A stretch of 27,183 bases of DNA from Syntrophobacterales bacterium (GCA_023229795.1 JALNYP010000053.1:1-27183), one strand, 5' to 3'. Counted from the stretch's first letter, positions 1 to 7,050 are shown. Program-made: numbers and translations. Notes: generated by a model not told the origin, from the letters alone.

Positions 1-165
1 AAGCACTTCCAGGAAAAGGTTAGCATCAAAAGAGTCAGAGAATTACGCATTAGCATCCAAAATGAGGCTCGGTTTCGGGATAGTTACCCCCTGACCTTCA
101 GCAGAAAAGGGATTACGCCCATGCAAATACCTAACCGGACATTGCTGGGATTTAGGGGGATTTAA
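1..165 (+). CDS. 3' end of an unidentified gene (partial)
   Basis: Reading frame 1 is open from the window edge to a TAA at 163-165, giving 54 residues that end in NRTLLGFRGI. The stretch is basic and mixed hydrophilic, with the run YPLTFSRKGI near the end. That pattern loosely recalls the C-terminal tail of KaiC/RadA-like ATPases, but this is a guess from a short tail. Base composition is lower in GC than the thiD gene that follows. It could also be chance open frame in intergenic DNA, since no start codon is available for judging. Confidence 0.35.
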   Translation, partial: KHFQEKVSIKRVRELRISIQNEARFRDSYPLTFSRKGITPMQIPNRTLLGFRGI

Positions 166-311
166 AAAATCAGCAAGTGGAATAAATTTATGGCAAACGC
201 TATAAGTTCCGTACGCGGTGGATTACAGCAGGTTTGGCGGCACAGGCTTTATAGCCTTTGCGGGGGAGAGCGCATCTTAACCTAAGATAGAAGGCTAAGG
301 GAGAGGGACCC

Positions 312-1664
312 ATGAAAACCGTGTTAATCATCGCCGGCTCCGACCCCGGCGCCGGCGCCGGTCTGCAACAGGATCTGAAGACGGTCACCCTGCTGGGAGC
401 TTACGGCCTGACCGTGGTCACGGCCTTGACCGTCCAGAACAGCCAGGGAGTCAGCGCGGTCCACCCTGTCGCCCCTGAGGTGGTGGCCGCCCAACTGGAC
501 GCGGTGCTGAGCGATTTCCCCGTGGCCGCGGTCAAGGTGGGGATGCTGGCCACGCCGGCCATTGTCCGCCTCGTGGCCGAACGCCTCCGAGGTCTGAACG
601 GCGTCCCCGTGGTGCTGGACCCGGTGTTGGCGGCAGGCCGCGGTCTGCCGCTCCTGGAAGAGGCCGGCATCGCCACAATGAAAGAAGAACTCTTCCCCCT
701 GGTCTACCTCCTCACGCCCAACGCCCCGGAGGCCTCCCGCCTCACCGGGCTGACGGTGGACACCCCCGAGGATTTGGCAGCCGCAGCCCGCCGTCTTCAG
801 GCTATTGGGCCGCGCTGGGTCCTGGCCAAAGGCGGCCACCTGCCGGGCGAACCGGTGGACGTGCTCACCGACGGGACCAACGCCTACCACCTGCCTGGTA
901 AACGCCTGAACGCGCCCCATAACCACGGCTCCGGCTGCCTCCTGGCGTCGGCCTGCGCGGCCGGTCTGGCTCAGGGCCTGGCCCTGCCCGAAGCGGTGAA
1001 CCGCGCCCGGACGCTGACGGCCCAGGCCCTGACCTACGGCCTGCCGCTGGGCCGCGGCGTGGGCCCGGTGAACCCCTACGCCCCCTTCGCCCGGGACCTG
1101 GCCCGCGCCCAGGTCCTGGCCGACTTGCAAGCCGCGGCCGCCCGCCTGGTGCACGAGGATTTGTCACCCTTGATCCCGGAAGTCATGACCAACCTGGGCT
1201 ACGCCACCCCCTACCCGGAAGGCCCCCGGGACGTGGCCGCCTTCCCGGGCCGGATCATCAAGACCCCCCAGGGAGTGCTCATTCCCGCGCCGCCGGCCTT
1301 CGGCGCCTCCCGCCATATTGCGGCCATCATCCTCACCGCCATGGCCAGCCATCCGAACTTGAGGAGCGCCATGAATATCAAATTCTTCGAGGGCCTGGAA
1401 GACCTGGCGCCCCTGCTCCATCTGCGGGTGGCCGCGTTTGACCGCGGCACCGAGCCCCCCGAGATCAAGGCCCGGGAAGGCGGCACCCTGGCCTGGGGCG
1501 TGGCCTCGGTGCTTAAGGCCGGCGCCCCGCCACCCGACCTGATCTACGACCGGGGCGACTGGGGCCAAGAGCCCATGATCCGTATCCTGGGACCCACCCC
1601 CATGTCCGTGGCCGAAAAAGCCCTGGCCCTGAAAAACGCCCTGCACGCGGCAGGCAAGCTCTAA
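312..1664 (+). CDS. thiD: Bifunctional hydroxymethylpyrimidine (phosphate) kinase / ThiN-type thiamine-phosphate synthase
   Basis: 450 residues. Residues 1-255 are a ThiD kinase of the ribokinase fold: the N-terminal GSDPGAGAGLQQDLKT substrate loop (from residue 9) and the anion-hole/catalytic stretch NHGSGC (204-209) are visible. ThiD phosphorylates HMP and then HMP-P to HMP-PP. Residues about 270-450 match the ThiN (ThiP_synth) domain, which in archaea and some bacteria replaces ThiE and joins HMP-PP to the thiazole phosphate; the core around ASRHIAAIILTAMASHPNLR and YDRGDWG is recognisable. One protein could thus perform the last steps to thiamine phosphate in the cytosol. The ATG at 312 follows a GGGAGAGGG ribosome site at 300-308. 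No TPP riboswitch signature is visible in the 5' leader. Family assignment of the kinase is firm; catalytic activity of the ThiN half is inferred. Confidence 0.93.
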   Translation: MKTVLIIAGSDPGAGAGLQQDLKTVTLLGAYGLTVVTALTVQNSQGVSAVHPVAPEVVAAQLDAVLSDFPVAAVKVGMLATPAIVRLVAERLRGLNGVPVVLDPVLAAGRGLPLLEEAGIATMKEELFPLVYLLTPNAPEASRLTGLTVDTPEDLAAAARRLQAIGPRWVLAKGGHLPGEPVDVLTDGTNAYHLPGKRLNAPHNHGSGCLLASACAAGLAQGLALPEAVNRARTLTAQALTYGLPLGRGVGPVNPYAPFARDLARAQVLADLQAAAARLVHEDLSPLIPEVMTNLGYATPYPEGPRDVAAFPGRIIKTPQGVLIPAPPAFGASRHIAAIILTAMASHPNLRSAMNIKFFEGLEDLAPLLHLRVAAFDRGTEPPEIKAREGGTLAWGVASVLKAGAPPPDLIYDRGDWGQEPMIRILGPTPMSVAEKALALKNALHAAGKL

Positions 1665-1738
1665 AAAATGAAGGAGGGGAATAAGGCATCCGCCCTCCCC
1701 CCCCCTTGCACGCCTCCCCCAATCCCTTGCACCTTCTT

Positions 1739-1765
1739 GTAGGGGCGCACCTGTGTGTGCGCCCT
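1739..1765. repeat. Dispersed palindromic repeat, family 1 (half element)
   Basis: The segment begins GTAGGGGCGCACCTGTGTG and folds back on itself through GGGCGCAC/GTGCGCCC. It matches the left half of the 57-bp elements at 21291-21347 and 22438-22494. The right half is missing here. Confidence 0.7.
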
Positions 1766-1778
1766 TGGCTGGGCGTTT

Positions 1779-1814
1779 GGGGGAGAGCAGGGCGAAATCC
1801 CTGGCCCTCCCCCC
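1779..1814. terminator. Possible bidirectional hairpin between convergent genes
   Basis: GGGGGAG...AGGG and CCCT...CTCCCCC form a long imperfect inverted repeat in the gap between thiD (plus) and the membrane-protein gene ending at 1819 (minus). There is no run of T on either side, so termination is only a suggestion from position and symmetry. Confidence 0.3.
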
Positions 1815-1818
1815 AAAA

Positions 1819-2211
1819 TTATTTCTCCGCCAAAATCGCCCGGTAGAGGGCCAGGCCGATGCAGAAATCAGCCGTAAGGACCATGATATCCGGGAAGGTG
1901 GTCAAAAGCAGCCAGCCGAAGAAATCCTGGCCGGGCATGACCTTCACCTGACCCGCCAGGGTGGCTGCCAGGGAGAAATCCGCCATCATAATGATCCCCA
2001 GGTAGGCCAGGAAGCTGTTGAGCAGCAGGCCCGCCAACGCGGTGCGCCGAAACAGGAACAAGGCGCTCACCACCACCAGATCGATCACCGAAAAGAGGTT
2101 GGGCCACAAGTAAGTAAGGTCTTTCGGGGGATGAATTCTGAAGTGCAGCATGGTGGCGCCCACGGCCAGGACCACCAGGGCCACCCAGAGTTGACGGCGT
2201 TGCGTGGTCAT
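1819..2211 (-). CDS. Hypothetical small integral membrane protein (130 aa)
   Basis: I do not recognise the family. The 130-residue protein has four hydrophobic segments at about residues 8-22, 33-53, 58-86 and 97-124, so it is probably a four-helix inner-membrane protein with short loops. The ATG at 2209-2211 follows a GGTGACTCC stretch and lies only 9 bases after the stop of the 35-codon gene upstream (2221-2328), so the three minus-strand genes from 2442 to 1819 look like one transcript. No catalytic motif is visible. The plus-strand frame across the same DNA (1753-2577) is low-complexity and rich in Q/H/G and is taken to be its shadow. Confidence 0.7.
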   Translation of the reverse strand: MTTQRRQLWVALVVLAVGATMLHFRIHPPKDLTYLWPNLFSVIDLVVVSALFLFRRTALAGLLLNSFLAYLGIIMMADFSLAATLAGQVKVMPGQDFFGWLLLTTFPDIMVLTADFCIGLALYRAILAEK

Positions 2212-2220
2212 GGAGTCACC

Positions 2221-2328
2221 TTAAAACTTCACGACATAGCCCAGCCCCAAGAGCAGGGCGATGACGATGGCGTGCAGGATGAACCAACCGGGCCGGGGAA
2301 AGAGGATGTGCGGCAGCCAGCGGTTCAC
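2221..2328 (-). CDS. Tiny single-span membrane protein (35 aa)
   Basis: A GTG start (2326-2328) opens a 35-codon frame ending in TAA at 2221-2223. The protein begins MNRWLPHILFPRPGWF and continues with one hydrophobic helix (about residues 16-33) before a KF terminus. An AAAAGG sequence sits 6 bases before the GTG. Its start lies 3 bases after the stop of the 36-codon gene upstream and its stop 9 bases before the 130-aa gene, which argues for translational coupling. The family is unknown to me. Being short, it could be spurious, but the hydrophobic pattern and tight packing favour a real gene. Confidence 0.55.
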   Translation of the reverse strand: MNRWLPHILFPRPGWFILHAIVIALLLGLGYVVKF

Positions 2329-2331
2329 GCT

Positions 2332-2442
2332 TTACCTTTTCAGCCACGCCGCGGTCAGGCGTCCCGCGGTATAGATCAGGCCAAAACCGAGAAAATGCAC
2401 CACCCACCATCTCCACGACATAAATTGCCAGCCTTTTCGCAT
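2332..2442 (-). CDS. Tiny single-span membrane protein (36 aa), first gene of small operon
   Basis: ATG (2440-2442) is preceded by AGGTGG, a good ribosome site at suitable spacing. The 36-residue product begins MRKGWQFMSWRWWVVHFLGF, has one hydrophobic/aromatic helix (about residues 9-26), and ends with a basic tail AAWLKR. The positive N-terminus and basic C-terminus would frame one membrane helix. It is followed at once by the 35-codon and 130-codon membrane-protein genes. Function unknown; small tryptophan-rich helices like this often act as subunits or regulators of larger membrane proteins, but nothing here shows which. Confidence 0.55.
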   Translation of the reverse strand: MRKGWQFMSWRWWVVHFLGFGLIYTAGRLTAAWLKR

Positions 2443-2655
2443 GGTTCCACCTTTTGGCTATCAGCCTTTTTGCGGGGTGCGCCCTGCGCACTGTTTCTTT
2501 TCCCAAAAAAGGAAGGACGGTGGTTCTACGTTCTATTTATCGGATCACCTGCGTCTTATGATGAAAGCCTATTTTAACAAAAAATAATGCATTTTCTGCA
2601 AAAATCACCCCTGGCGAGCTTTTTTTAATAGATAAAATACGAGGGAGACGGCTGC

Positions 2656-3264
2656 TTAGAAGCCGGATAACCGGCCGATGCGGGTCATAAGGGCTTCAGT
2701 CAGGGCAGGGGCCTGGCGAGGACTCGGGGCTATCAAAGGGGGCCCCACCTTGAGGTGCACGGCATAGCCCCGTCCTCGGGTTTCATAGGCCACCCCGACC
2801 GGGACAAAGGGCAGGTACCCCAGGCCGTCTTGTTGCTGTAATTTGAGGAGCATCTGGATCAGGCGGTGTTTGCCGGGGCCGACCCGGCCTTTGAAGTAGG
2901 TGCCTTCGGGAAACAGCACGATATACGCCCCCTGGCCCAACAGCGGCAGCAGGCGTTTGAAGGAAGACAGCGTCGCCCGGGGGTTTTGCCGGTCCACCGG
3001 CACGCCGCCCCAGGCCCCCAGCACCTCCCGCACCACCGGCTGCCGGAACAGCTCCACCTTGGCGATATAGTGCAGCGGCGGCGGCAGCGCCATGCCGATC
3101 AGGGGGATATCTTCCCAGCGCTGGTGTTTGGGGCAGATAATGGCAGGGCCTTGAGCCGGCAGATATTCCAGGCCCTCCACCCGCAGGGCGAAAACGCGCC
3201 CTACGGTCTGCCGGCAGAACCAGCGGCCCAGGCGATAGAAAGTAGGAGATAACGAGAGATTCAT
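2656..3264 (-). CDS. plsC: 1-acyl-sn-glycerol-3-phosphate acyltransferase family protein (PlsC-like)
   Basis: 202 residues, about the usual size of a short PlsC. The HX4D catalytic motif is present as H47-QRWE-D52, the GGVPVDR block follows near residue 86, and the phosphate-binding FPEGT is at 118-122. The family moves an acyl chain from acyl-ACP or acyl-CoA to lysophosphatidic acid at the inner face of the cytoplasmic membrane. The substrate cannot be read from sequence, and related enzymes acylate lysolipids or ornithine lipids. The gene stands alone, divergent from the toxin-antitoxin pair. There is no clear ribosome site before the ATG; instead a nested inverted repeat lies just upstream (3274-3306). 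Confidence 0.88.
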   Translation of the reverse strand: MNLSLSPTFYRLGRWFCRQTVGRVFALRVEGLEYLPAQGPAIICPKHQRWEDIPLIGMALPPPLHYIAKVELFRQPVVREVLGAWGGVPVDRQNPRATLSSFKRLLPLLGQGAYIVLFPEGTYFKGRVGPGKHRLIQMLLKLQQQDGLGYLPFVPVGVAYETRGRGYAVHLKVGPPLIAPSPRQAPALTEALMTRIGRLSGF

Positions 3265-3273
3265 GGATAGGGG

Positions 3274-3306
3274 AAGATTAGACAGTTTGAACTCTTGCCT
3301 AATCTT
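3274..3306 (-). promoter_or_regulatory. Nested inverted repeat in the leader of the PlsC-like gene
   Basis: AAGATTAG (3274-3281) and CTAATCTT (3299-3306) are perfect 8-bp complements, and the loop holds a second near-palindrome AGTTTGAACT (3284-3293). It sits 9 bases upstream of the minus-strand ATG, so it may be an operator or an mRNA stem-loop over the start. No regulator is suggested by the sequence. Confidence 0.4.
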
Positions 3307-3389
3307 AGCGCCTATCCAAAGTCTGTCAAGGCGGAAGAACGCGTCGCTAGTTTGATAATGAGATCAGATCTTGCCATGAAAAAATTGCC

Positions 3390-3422
3390 TTGATTTAAAA
3401 AGATATCGGATATATTATATCC
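3390..3422 (+). promoter_or_regulatory. Promoter and palindromic operator of the toxin-antitoxin pair
   Basis: A -35 TTGATT (3390-3395) and a -10 TATTAT (3413-3418) are 17 bases apart. A perfect palindrome GGATATATTATATCC (3408-3422) covers the -10. Antitoxins of this class normally bind such sites and repress their own operon, so autoregulation is likely by analogy. Confidence 0.6.
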
Positions 3423-3439
3423 AATTAGGAGAAAGTGCT

Positions 3440-3670
3440 GTGAAGGTCTTGGTTTCATTATCGAATGACTTATACGCCAGAATGAAAGCCGTGATTCCGG
3501 CTCGCCAACGCAGCAAGGTAGTGGCTGACCTCCTGGAGGTAGAAGTCCGGCGGCGGGAACGGGAACTCTATGAATGCGCCCTGGCCGTGGAACAGGATGA
3601 ACAACTGCGGGCCGAAATGGCTGATTGGGACCTAACCGTTGGTGATGGAATCGAAACTGAAACGTGGTAA
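3440..3670 (+). CDS. Antitoxin of a MazEF-type module (ribbon-helix-helix-like)
   Basis: 76 residues starting at GTG 3440, with AGGAGA at 3427-3432 as ribosome site. The N-terminus MKVLVSLSNDLYARMKAV followed by a helix with RSKVVADLLEVEVRRRE looks like a ribbon-helix-helix DNA-binding module as in RHH MazE/ParD antitoxins. The acidic C-terminal tail (EMADWDLTVGDGIE) would be the toxin-binding part. Its last 26 bases overlap the toxin gene, the standard arrangement that ties toxin synthesis to antitoxin translation. It probably represses its own promoter through the palindrome at 3408-3422 and neutralises the toxin made from 3645. Confidence 0.8.
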   Translation: MKVLVSLSNDLYARMKAVIPARQRSKVVADLLEVEVRRRERELYECALAVEQDEQLRAEMADWDLTVGDGIETETW

Positions 3671-3980
3671 CGTCTTCTGGGCCAACCTGGACCCCACCCA
3701 AGGAGCAGAGACCAAGAAAGTTCGCCCCTGTGTCCTGGTGGGCGCCTCTCCCCTCAATCAAGCCCGTCGAACCATCCTGGTGATCCCCCTCTCCCGGGGC
3801 GGAATGGCGAAGCCGCCCGTTACCGTGGGAGTTCGCTGTCTGGGCCAGGAAGTGAGGGCGGTTTGTGATCAGGTCAGGGCGATAGATAAAACCCGCCTAT
3901 CCGCCTGGATTGAGGAGATGGGCCCAGAAGATTTGGAAAATATCAGTAAGGCTCTTAAACGGGTTTTGGCCCTTTCATGA
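3645..3980 (+). CDS. mazF: MazF/PemK-family mRNA interferase toxin
   Basis: 111 residues from ATG 3645; a TTG at 3639 or GTG at 3642 would add one or two residues and cannot be excluded. The N-terminal RGNVFWANLDPTQGAETKK and RPCVLVG blocks are typical of the SH3-like MazF/PemK fold, followed by VIPLSRG and VCDQVRAIDKTRL, the beta-strand segments that form the RNA-binding groove. Members cleave single-stranded mRNA at short specific sequences in the cytosol and slow growth when the antitoxin is lost. The recognition sequence cannot be predicted here. The gene overlaps the antitoxin gene and ends 41 bases before the cysteine desulfurase, which has no evident link to it. Confidence 0.9.
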   Translation: MESKLKRGNVFWANLDPTQGAETKKVRPCVLVGASPLNQARRTILVIPLSRGGMAKPPVTVGVRCLGQEVRAVCDQVRAIDKTRLSAWIEEMGPEDLENISKALKRVLALS

Positions 3981-4021
3981 ATAAAATGAAGATATTTTTA
4001 TGATCCGTTAATATTATTGCC

Positions 4022-5146
4022 ATGATCTATCTGGATTACAATGCCACCACTCCCGTGGCCCCGGAGGTCTTCCGGGCCCTGCGACCTTATCTGGAAGCGG
4101 AATTCGGCAATCCCAGTTGCGATTATCCCCTGGGACTTGAATCCCGGGACGCGGTCCGCCGGGCCCGGGAGGAAGTCGCCGCGCTCTTGGGCTGTGCCGC
4201 CGAAGCCATCGTCTTCACCAGCGGCGCCACCGAAGCCAACAACACCGTGTTCAAAGGCGTGGCCACCCATCACGGCCGCGGGCGGATCATCACCGTGGCC
4301 ACCGAACACCCCGCGGTCCTGGCCCCCTGCCGCTATCTGCAATCCCAGGGGTTTCAGGTGACGATCTTGCCGGTGGACGGCGCCGGCCGCCTGGACCCGG
4401 AAGCGGTGCGCCGGGCCCTGACTCCCGACACCATCCTCATCAGCGTCATGCACGCCAACAACGAGACCGGCGCGCTGCAGCCCCTCCGCGAAATCGGCGC
4501 CCTGGCCCGGAAAGCCGGGGTGGCCTTCCACACCGACGCCGCCCAGAGCGTCGGCAAGGTCCCCGTGCACGTGGATGAGTTGCAGGTGGATTTTCTAACC
4601 GTGGCGGGGCACAAGTTCTATGCCCCCAAAGGCGTTGGGGCGCTCTACGTGCGGCCCGGAAGCAACTTGGTCCCCTTGCTCCACGGGGCCTCCCAGGAAG
4701 GCGGCCGCCGCGCCGGCACCGAAAACGTGCCCTACATGGTCGCCTTGGGGGCCGCCTGCCGTCTGGCCCGGGAGCGCCTCCCCAACGTCGCGCCGCATCT
4801 GCAAGGTCTGCGGGACCGGCTCCACGACCTGCTCCGGGCCGGGGTCCCCGGCCTGATCCTCAACGGCCCGAAAGCGGAGCGCCTCCCCAATACCCTGAAC
4901 GTCTCGTTTCCGGGGCTTGCGGGCTGCGACCTCATGGCGGGCGTCCCGGAGCTGGCCGCCTCCCTGGGTTCGGCCTGCCACGCCGGCCGGGAGGCCGTCT
5001 CCCCCGTGCTGGCCGCCATGGGCGTGCCCGCCGCGGTGGCCCGCGGCGCGGTGCGCTTCAGCGTGGGGTTCCCCACCACGTTAAACGAAGTGGACGCGGC
5101 CGCGGCGCGGCTGCTGGAGTGCGTGGGAGCCCTGACGCGGCATTAA
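4022..5146 (+). CDS. Cysteine desulfurase (NifS/IscS-like, class V aminotransferase fold)
   Basis: 374 residues, normal length. The PLP lysine is K198 in VAGHK, H96 (TEHP) stacks on the cofactor, and the active cysteine is C319 in SLGSACHAG, so the enzyme looks intact. It takes sulfur from cysteine as an enzyme persulfide, giving alanine, for iron-sulfur clusters or tRNA and cofactor thiolation. The short SLGSACHAG loop differs from the extended IscS loop that ends in SSxCTS, so NifS or a specialised desulfurase is as likely as the housekeeping enzyme. No iscU, nifU or thiolase partner lies nearby. The start has no ribosome site; a TATTAT at 4012-4017 would allow a leaderless or nearly leaderless transcript. 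Confidence 0.9.
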   Translation: MIYLDYNATTPVAPEVFRALRPYLEAEFGNPSCDYPLGLESRDAVRRAREEVAALLGCAAEAIVFTSGATEANNTVFKGVATHHGRGRIITVATEHPAVLAPCRYLQSQGFQVTILPVDGAGRLDPEAVRRALTPDTILISVMHANNETGALQPLREIGALARKAGVAFHTDAAQSVGKVPVHVDELQVDFLTVAGHKFYAPKGVGALYVRPGSNLVPLLHGASQEGGRRAGTENVPYMVALGAACRLARERLPNVAPHLQGLRDRLHDLLRAGVPGLILNGPKAERLPNTLNVSFPGLAGCDLMAGVPELAASLGSACHAGREAVSPVLAAMGVPAAVARGAVRFSVGFPTTLNEVDAAAARLLECVGALTRH

Positions 5147-5251
5147 AGAGCAGGCCGCCTCTGGCGCCCTCAGGTTCAGCCTGCAATGTTGAGTGATCGA
5201 GACGGGCGAATCCCGCCGGAGGAAAGACGCGCGGCCTAAACCGCGAAGGTC

Positions 5252-5539
5252 TCAGGGGTCCAGAATCAGCTTGGTGATGAGGGCGTTGGCCACTTTCCGG
5301 GCGTCAACCTCATAGGCGCCCTCCTCAATGGCCTGCTTCAGGGGGCCGACTTTCTCCGGTCTGACCTCTGGGGTGGCGGCGATTATCTGGCGAACCTTCT
5401 CCTGCAAGTGATCGTTTCCCGGGTTAGCGGCAGACTGAACCGGGCCGGGCGAGTGCGCCCCCGGTTGTTCCGCGCCGTCGCCATTGTGGTTGGACGGCGT
5501 TGATGCGGTTCCTGGCTCCTGGTGATCGCGTTTATTCAT
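5252..5539 (-). CDS. flgM: FlgM-like anti-sigma-28 factor
   Basis: 95 residues. The first 45 are disordered and rich in G, N, P and S. Residues about 55-95 (from EKVRQIIAATPEVRPEKVG to the end) match the FlgM core, in which helices with the pattern VRxEKVxxLKxAIxxGxYxVDxxKVAxALI wrap sigma-28. FlgM holds FliA inactive until the hook-basal body is finished and the protein is exported. Here it is a single gene with no flagellar neighbours, between a desulfurase and sppA. A sigma-70 type promoter is visible 145 bases upstream. Whether it is exported or is a stand-alone regulator cannot be told. Confidence 0.72.
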   Translation of the reverse strand: MNKRDHQEPGTASTPSNHNGDGAEQPGAHSPGPVQSAANPGNDHLQEKVRQIIAATPEVRPEKVGPLKQAIEEGAYEVDARKVANALITKLILDP

Positions 5540-5842
5540 GAGTATTTATCGGCGGCTCTCCGGCTGGCCCGGATATTCGCCGCTCCCGCCGGTGGCGGCA
5601 GGTGGCGGATACCCTGCCCCCGGTGGACCCGAAATTCTCCAGCCGTCCCCGGTCTCATCAGCCTGTCAACCAAGTTAAATATCATTATAATCTTCTTCGG
5701 TCTTAGAGTAAAGCGCACCTTCCGGCCGGCCGGTAGCAGCCCCTCATTAAAACTCCCTGCCGTCCCCGGCGCTCCCCCTTTTTCTTTCTTATCGGTTCAA
5801 GCGTACAGACCTTGAAAAAAAACATGGCCGCCCGCCCCCGAG
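5540..5842. other. 303-base gap without a recognised gene
   Basis: The gap separates two minus-strand genes (flgM-like and sppA). It contains the promoter at 5684-5712 for the flgM-like gene and a C/T-rich run near 5775-5800. A plus-strand frame crossing it (5522-5815) has no ribosome site and no protein-like composition. I see no RNA gene or repeat in it. Confidence 0.5.
5684..5712 (-). promoter_or_regulatory. Sigma-70-type promoter for the flgM-like gene
   Basis: Read on the minus strand, TTTACT (5712-5707) and a perfect TATAAT (5689-5684) are separated by 17 bases. A transcript would start near 5677 and leave a leader of about 138 bases before the ATG at 5539. Confidence 0.5.
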
Positions 5843-6781
5843 TCAGGCTCCGCCTCCCCACCACAGGTAAAGAAATTGCGGCCCCACCATGTCCAGATCG
5901 GGTAGCATGGAATAAATCGTCGGCTTATACGTGCCGGGGCGGTGATAGGTGATAACCTTGGCCCCGGTTTCCAGTCCCGCTTTGCCCCGGGCCAGATCCA
6001 GGGCGTCGTCCAGGTAGCCCAACTGGTCCACCAGCCCCAGGTCCCGGGCCTGGGAGGCCGTATAGATGCGGCCGTCAGCCACCTTCAGGGTCTGCTTCAG
6101 GCTCAGCTTACGCCCTTGGGCCACCACGTCCACGAAACTCCGGTAAAAGTCATCGATGATGTGCTGCATCATCTCTTTTTCCTGGGGCGTGGCGGGCCGG
6201 AAGGGGGACCAGAAATCCTTCCATCGGCCGCTTTTGACCACGTCGTCGTCCACTCCCACCTTATCCATCAGCCCCCTTAGGTTCAACTTCATGGCGATGA
6301 CCCCGATGGACCCGGTGATGCAGGTGGGATAGGCAATGATGGTGTCCCCCGCCTGGGCTATGTAGTAGCCCCCGGACGCCGCCAGGCCCTGGAGGCAGAC
6401 CACCACCGGCACCCCCTTGGCGGCCTTGAACGCTTTGAGTTCGTGCAGGATGACATCCGCGGCGGTCACGGTCCCCCCCGGGGAATTGATCTTCACCACC
6501 ACCGCCTTGATGTGGTCATCTTTGGACGCCTTCTCCAGCTCTTCCTTGATCCGGCTCGGCGAAGTCGCCCCCTTGGTCAGCCCCAGGATACGGTGCGGCC
6601 CTTCCAGGATGACCCCGGAGACATCCATGAGCAAAATCTTATCCCGGCCATAACCCGAGATGGTTTTCTCCTTCAACGGGGCCGGCTCCTCAAACAGGCT
6701 CACCTTCACTGTGACACAGCCGGCCGCCAGCAGCAGCCAGACCCCCAGCCAGACCAGATAAACATTTATCGGGCGCCGCAT
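5843..6781 (-). CDS. sppA: Signal peptide peptidase SppA-type serine protease with lipobox
   Basis: 312 residues, the short single-domain form. The Ser/Lys dyad is visible: S136 in GLAASGGYYIA and K188 in SGRWKD, 52 residues apart as in the Bacillus enzyme. KINSPGG (about 97-103) and the GSIGVI strand are further hallmarks of the ClpP-like fold. SppA degrades signal peptides left in the membrane after secretion. The N-terminus has a hydrophobic helix ending in LLLAAGC with C22, so it may be processed as a lipoprotein rather than kept as a membrane-anchored protein; position -3 is A instead of the usual L/V, so this is not certain. GAGAGG lies 2 bases before the ATG. The gene is monocistronic and divergent from rpsU. 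Confidence 0.9.
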   Translation of the reverse strand: MRRPINVYLVWLGVWLLLAAGCVTVKVSLFEEPAPLKEKTISGYGRDKILLMDVSGVILEGPHRILGLTKGATSPSRIKEELEKASKDDHIKAVVVKINSPGGTVTAADVILHELKAFKAAKGVPVVVCLQGLAASGGYYIAQAGDTIIAYPTCITGSIGVIAMKLNLRGLMDKVGVDDDVVKSGRWKDFWSPFRPATPQEKEMMQHIIDDFYRSFVDVVAQGRKLSLKQTLKVADGRIYTASQARDLGLVDQLGYLDDALDLARGKAGLETGAKVITYHRPGTYKPTIYSMLPDLDMVGPQFLYLWWGGGA

Positions 6782-6904
6782 ACCTCTCCCCGGGGCTTCA
6801 TGGATTTGTGTTCCTATGATACGCTAACCCAGGTCTCGGCGAAAATAATTTTTTCCTACCGGCCGTGAGCTTCCCGTGGCCCCAAAGTTTATTCACAAAA
6901 GCCC

Positions 6905-6932
6905 TTGACAGATTTGAAATAGATGATAAAAA
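6905..6932 (+). promoter_or_regulatory. Promoter of the rpsU-rpoD operon
   Basis: A perfect -35 TTGACA (6905-6910) is followed after 16 bases by TAAAAA (6927-6932) within an AT-rich run. It points to rpsU and would leave a leader of roughly 110 bases. The leader shows no riboswitch or attenuator I recognise. Confidence 0.6.
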
Positions 6933-7050
6933 ATATACGTTTGTAGAACGATCACCATATCGGGCCTTACCAATCTTCCGGATACACGGTAATTTTCACC
7001 AGAGGGCAGGGACGATAGGTGCCATCTGACAACGGGAGGAGGCGAAGTGG

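Noticed and set aside
166..311. TPP riboswitch before thiDN
   Set aside because: The conserved CTGAGA and ACCTGATC-type blocks are absent; only a small AGGCT/AGCCT hairpin is visible.
324..1154. 276-codon frame on the minus strand opposite thiD
   Set aside because: Composition is G/Q/H/R-rich without any domain, and it lies fully antisense to a clear thiD; typical shadow in GC-rich DNA.
1753..2577. 274-codon plus-strand frame
   Set aside because: Rich in Q, H, K and G with no fold or motif, and it opposes three minus-strand frames with hydrophobic, gene-like patterns.
5540..5560. GCCGATAA, the sigma-28 -10 consensus, on the minus strand just before the flgM-like ATG
   Set aside because: There is no TAAAGTTT-like -35 at the right spacing, and the box would start transcription almost at the ATG. 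Probably chance.
5522..5815. 97-codon plus-strand frame in the gap before sppA
   Set aside because: No ribosome site, no recognisable domain, and it overlaps the promoter of the minus-strand flgM-like gene.
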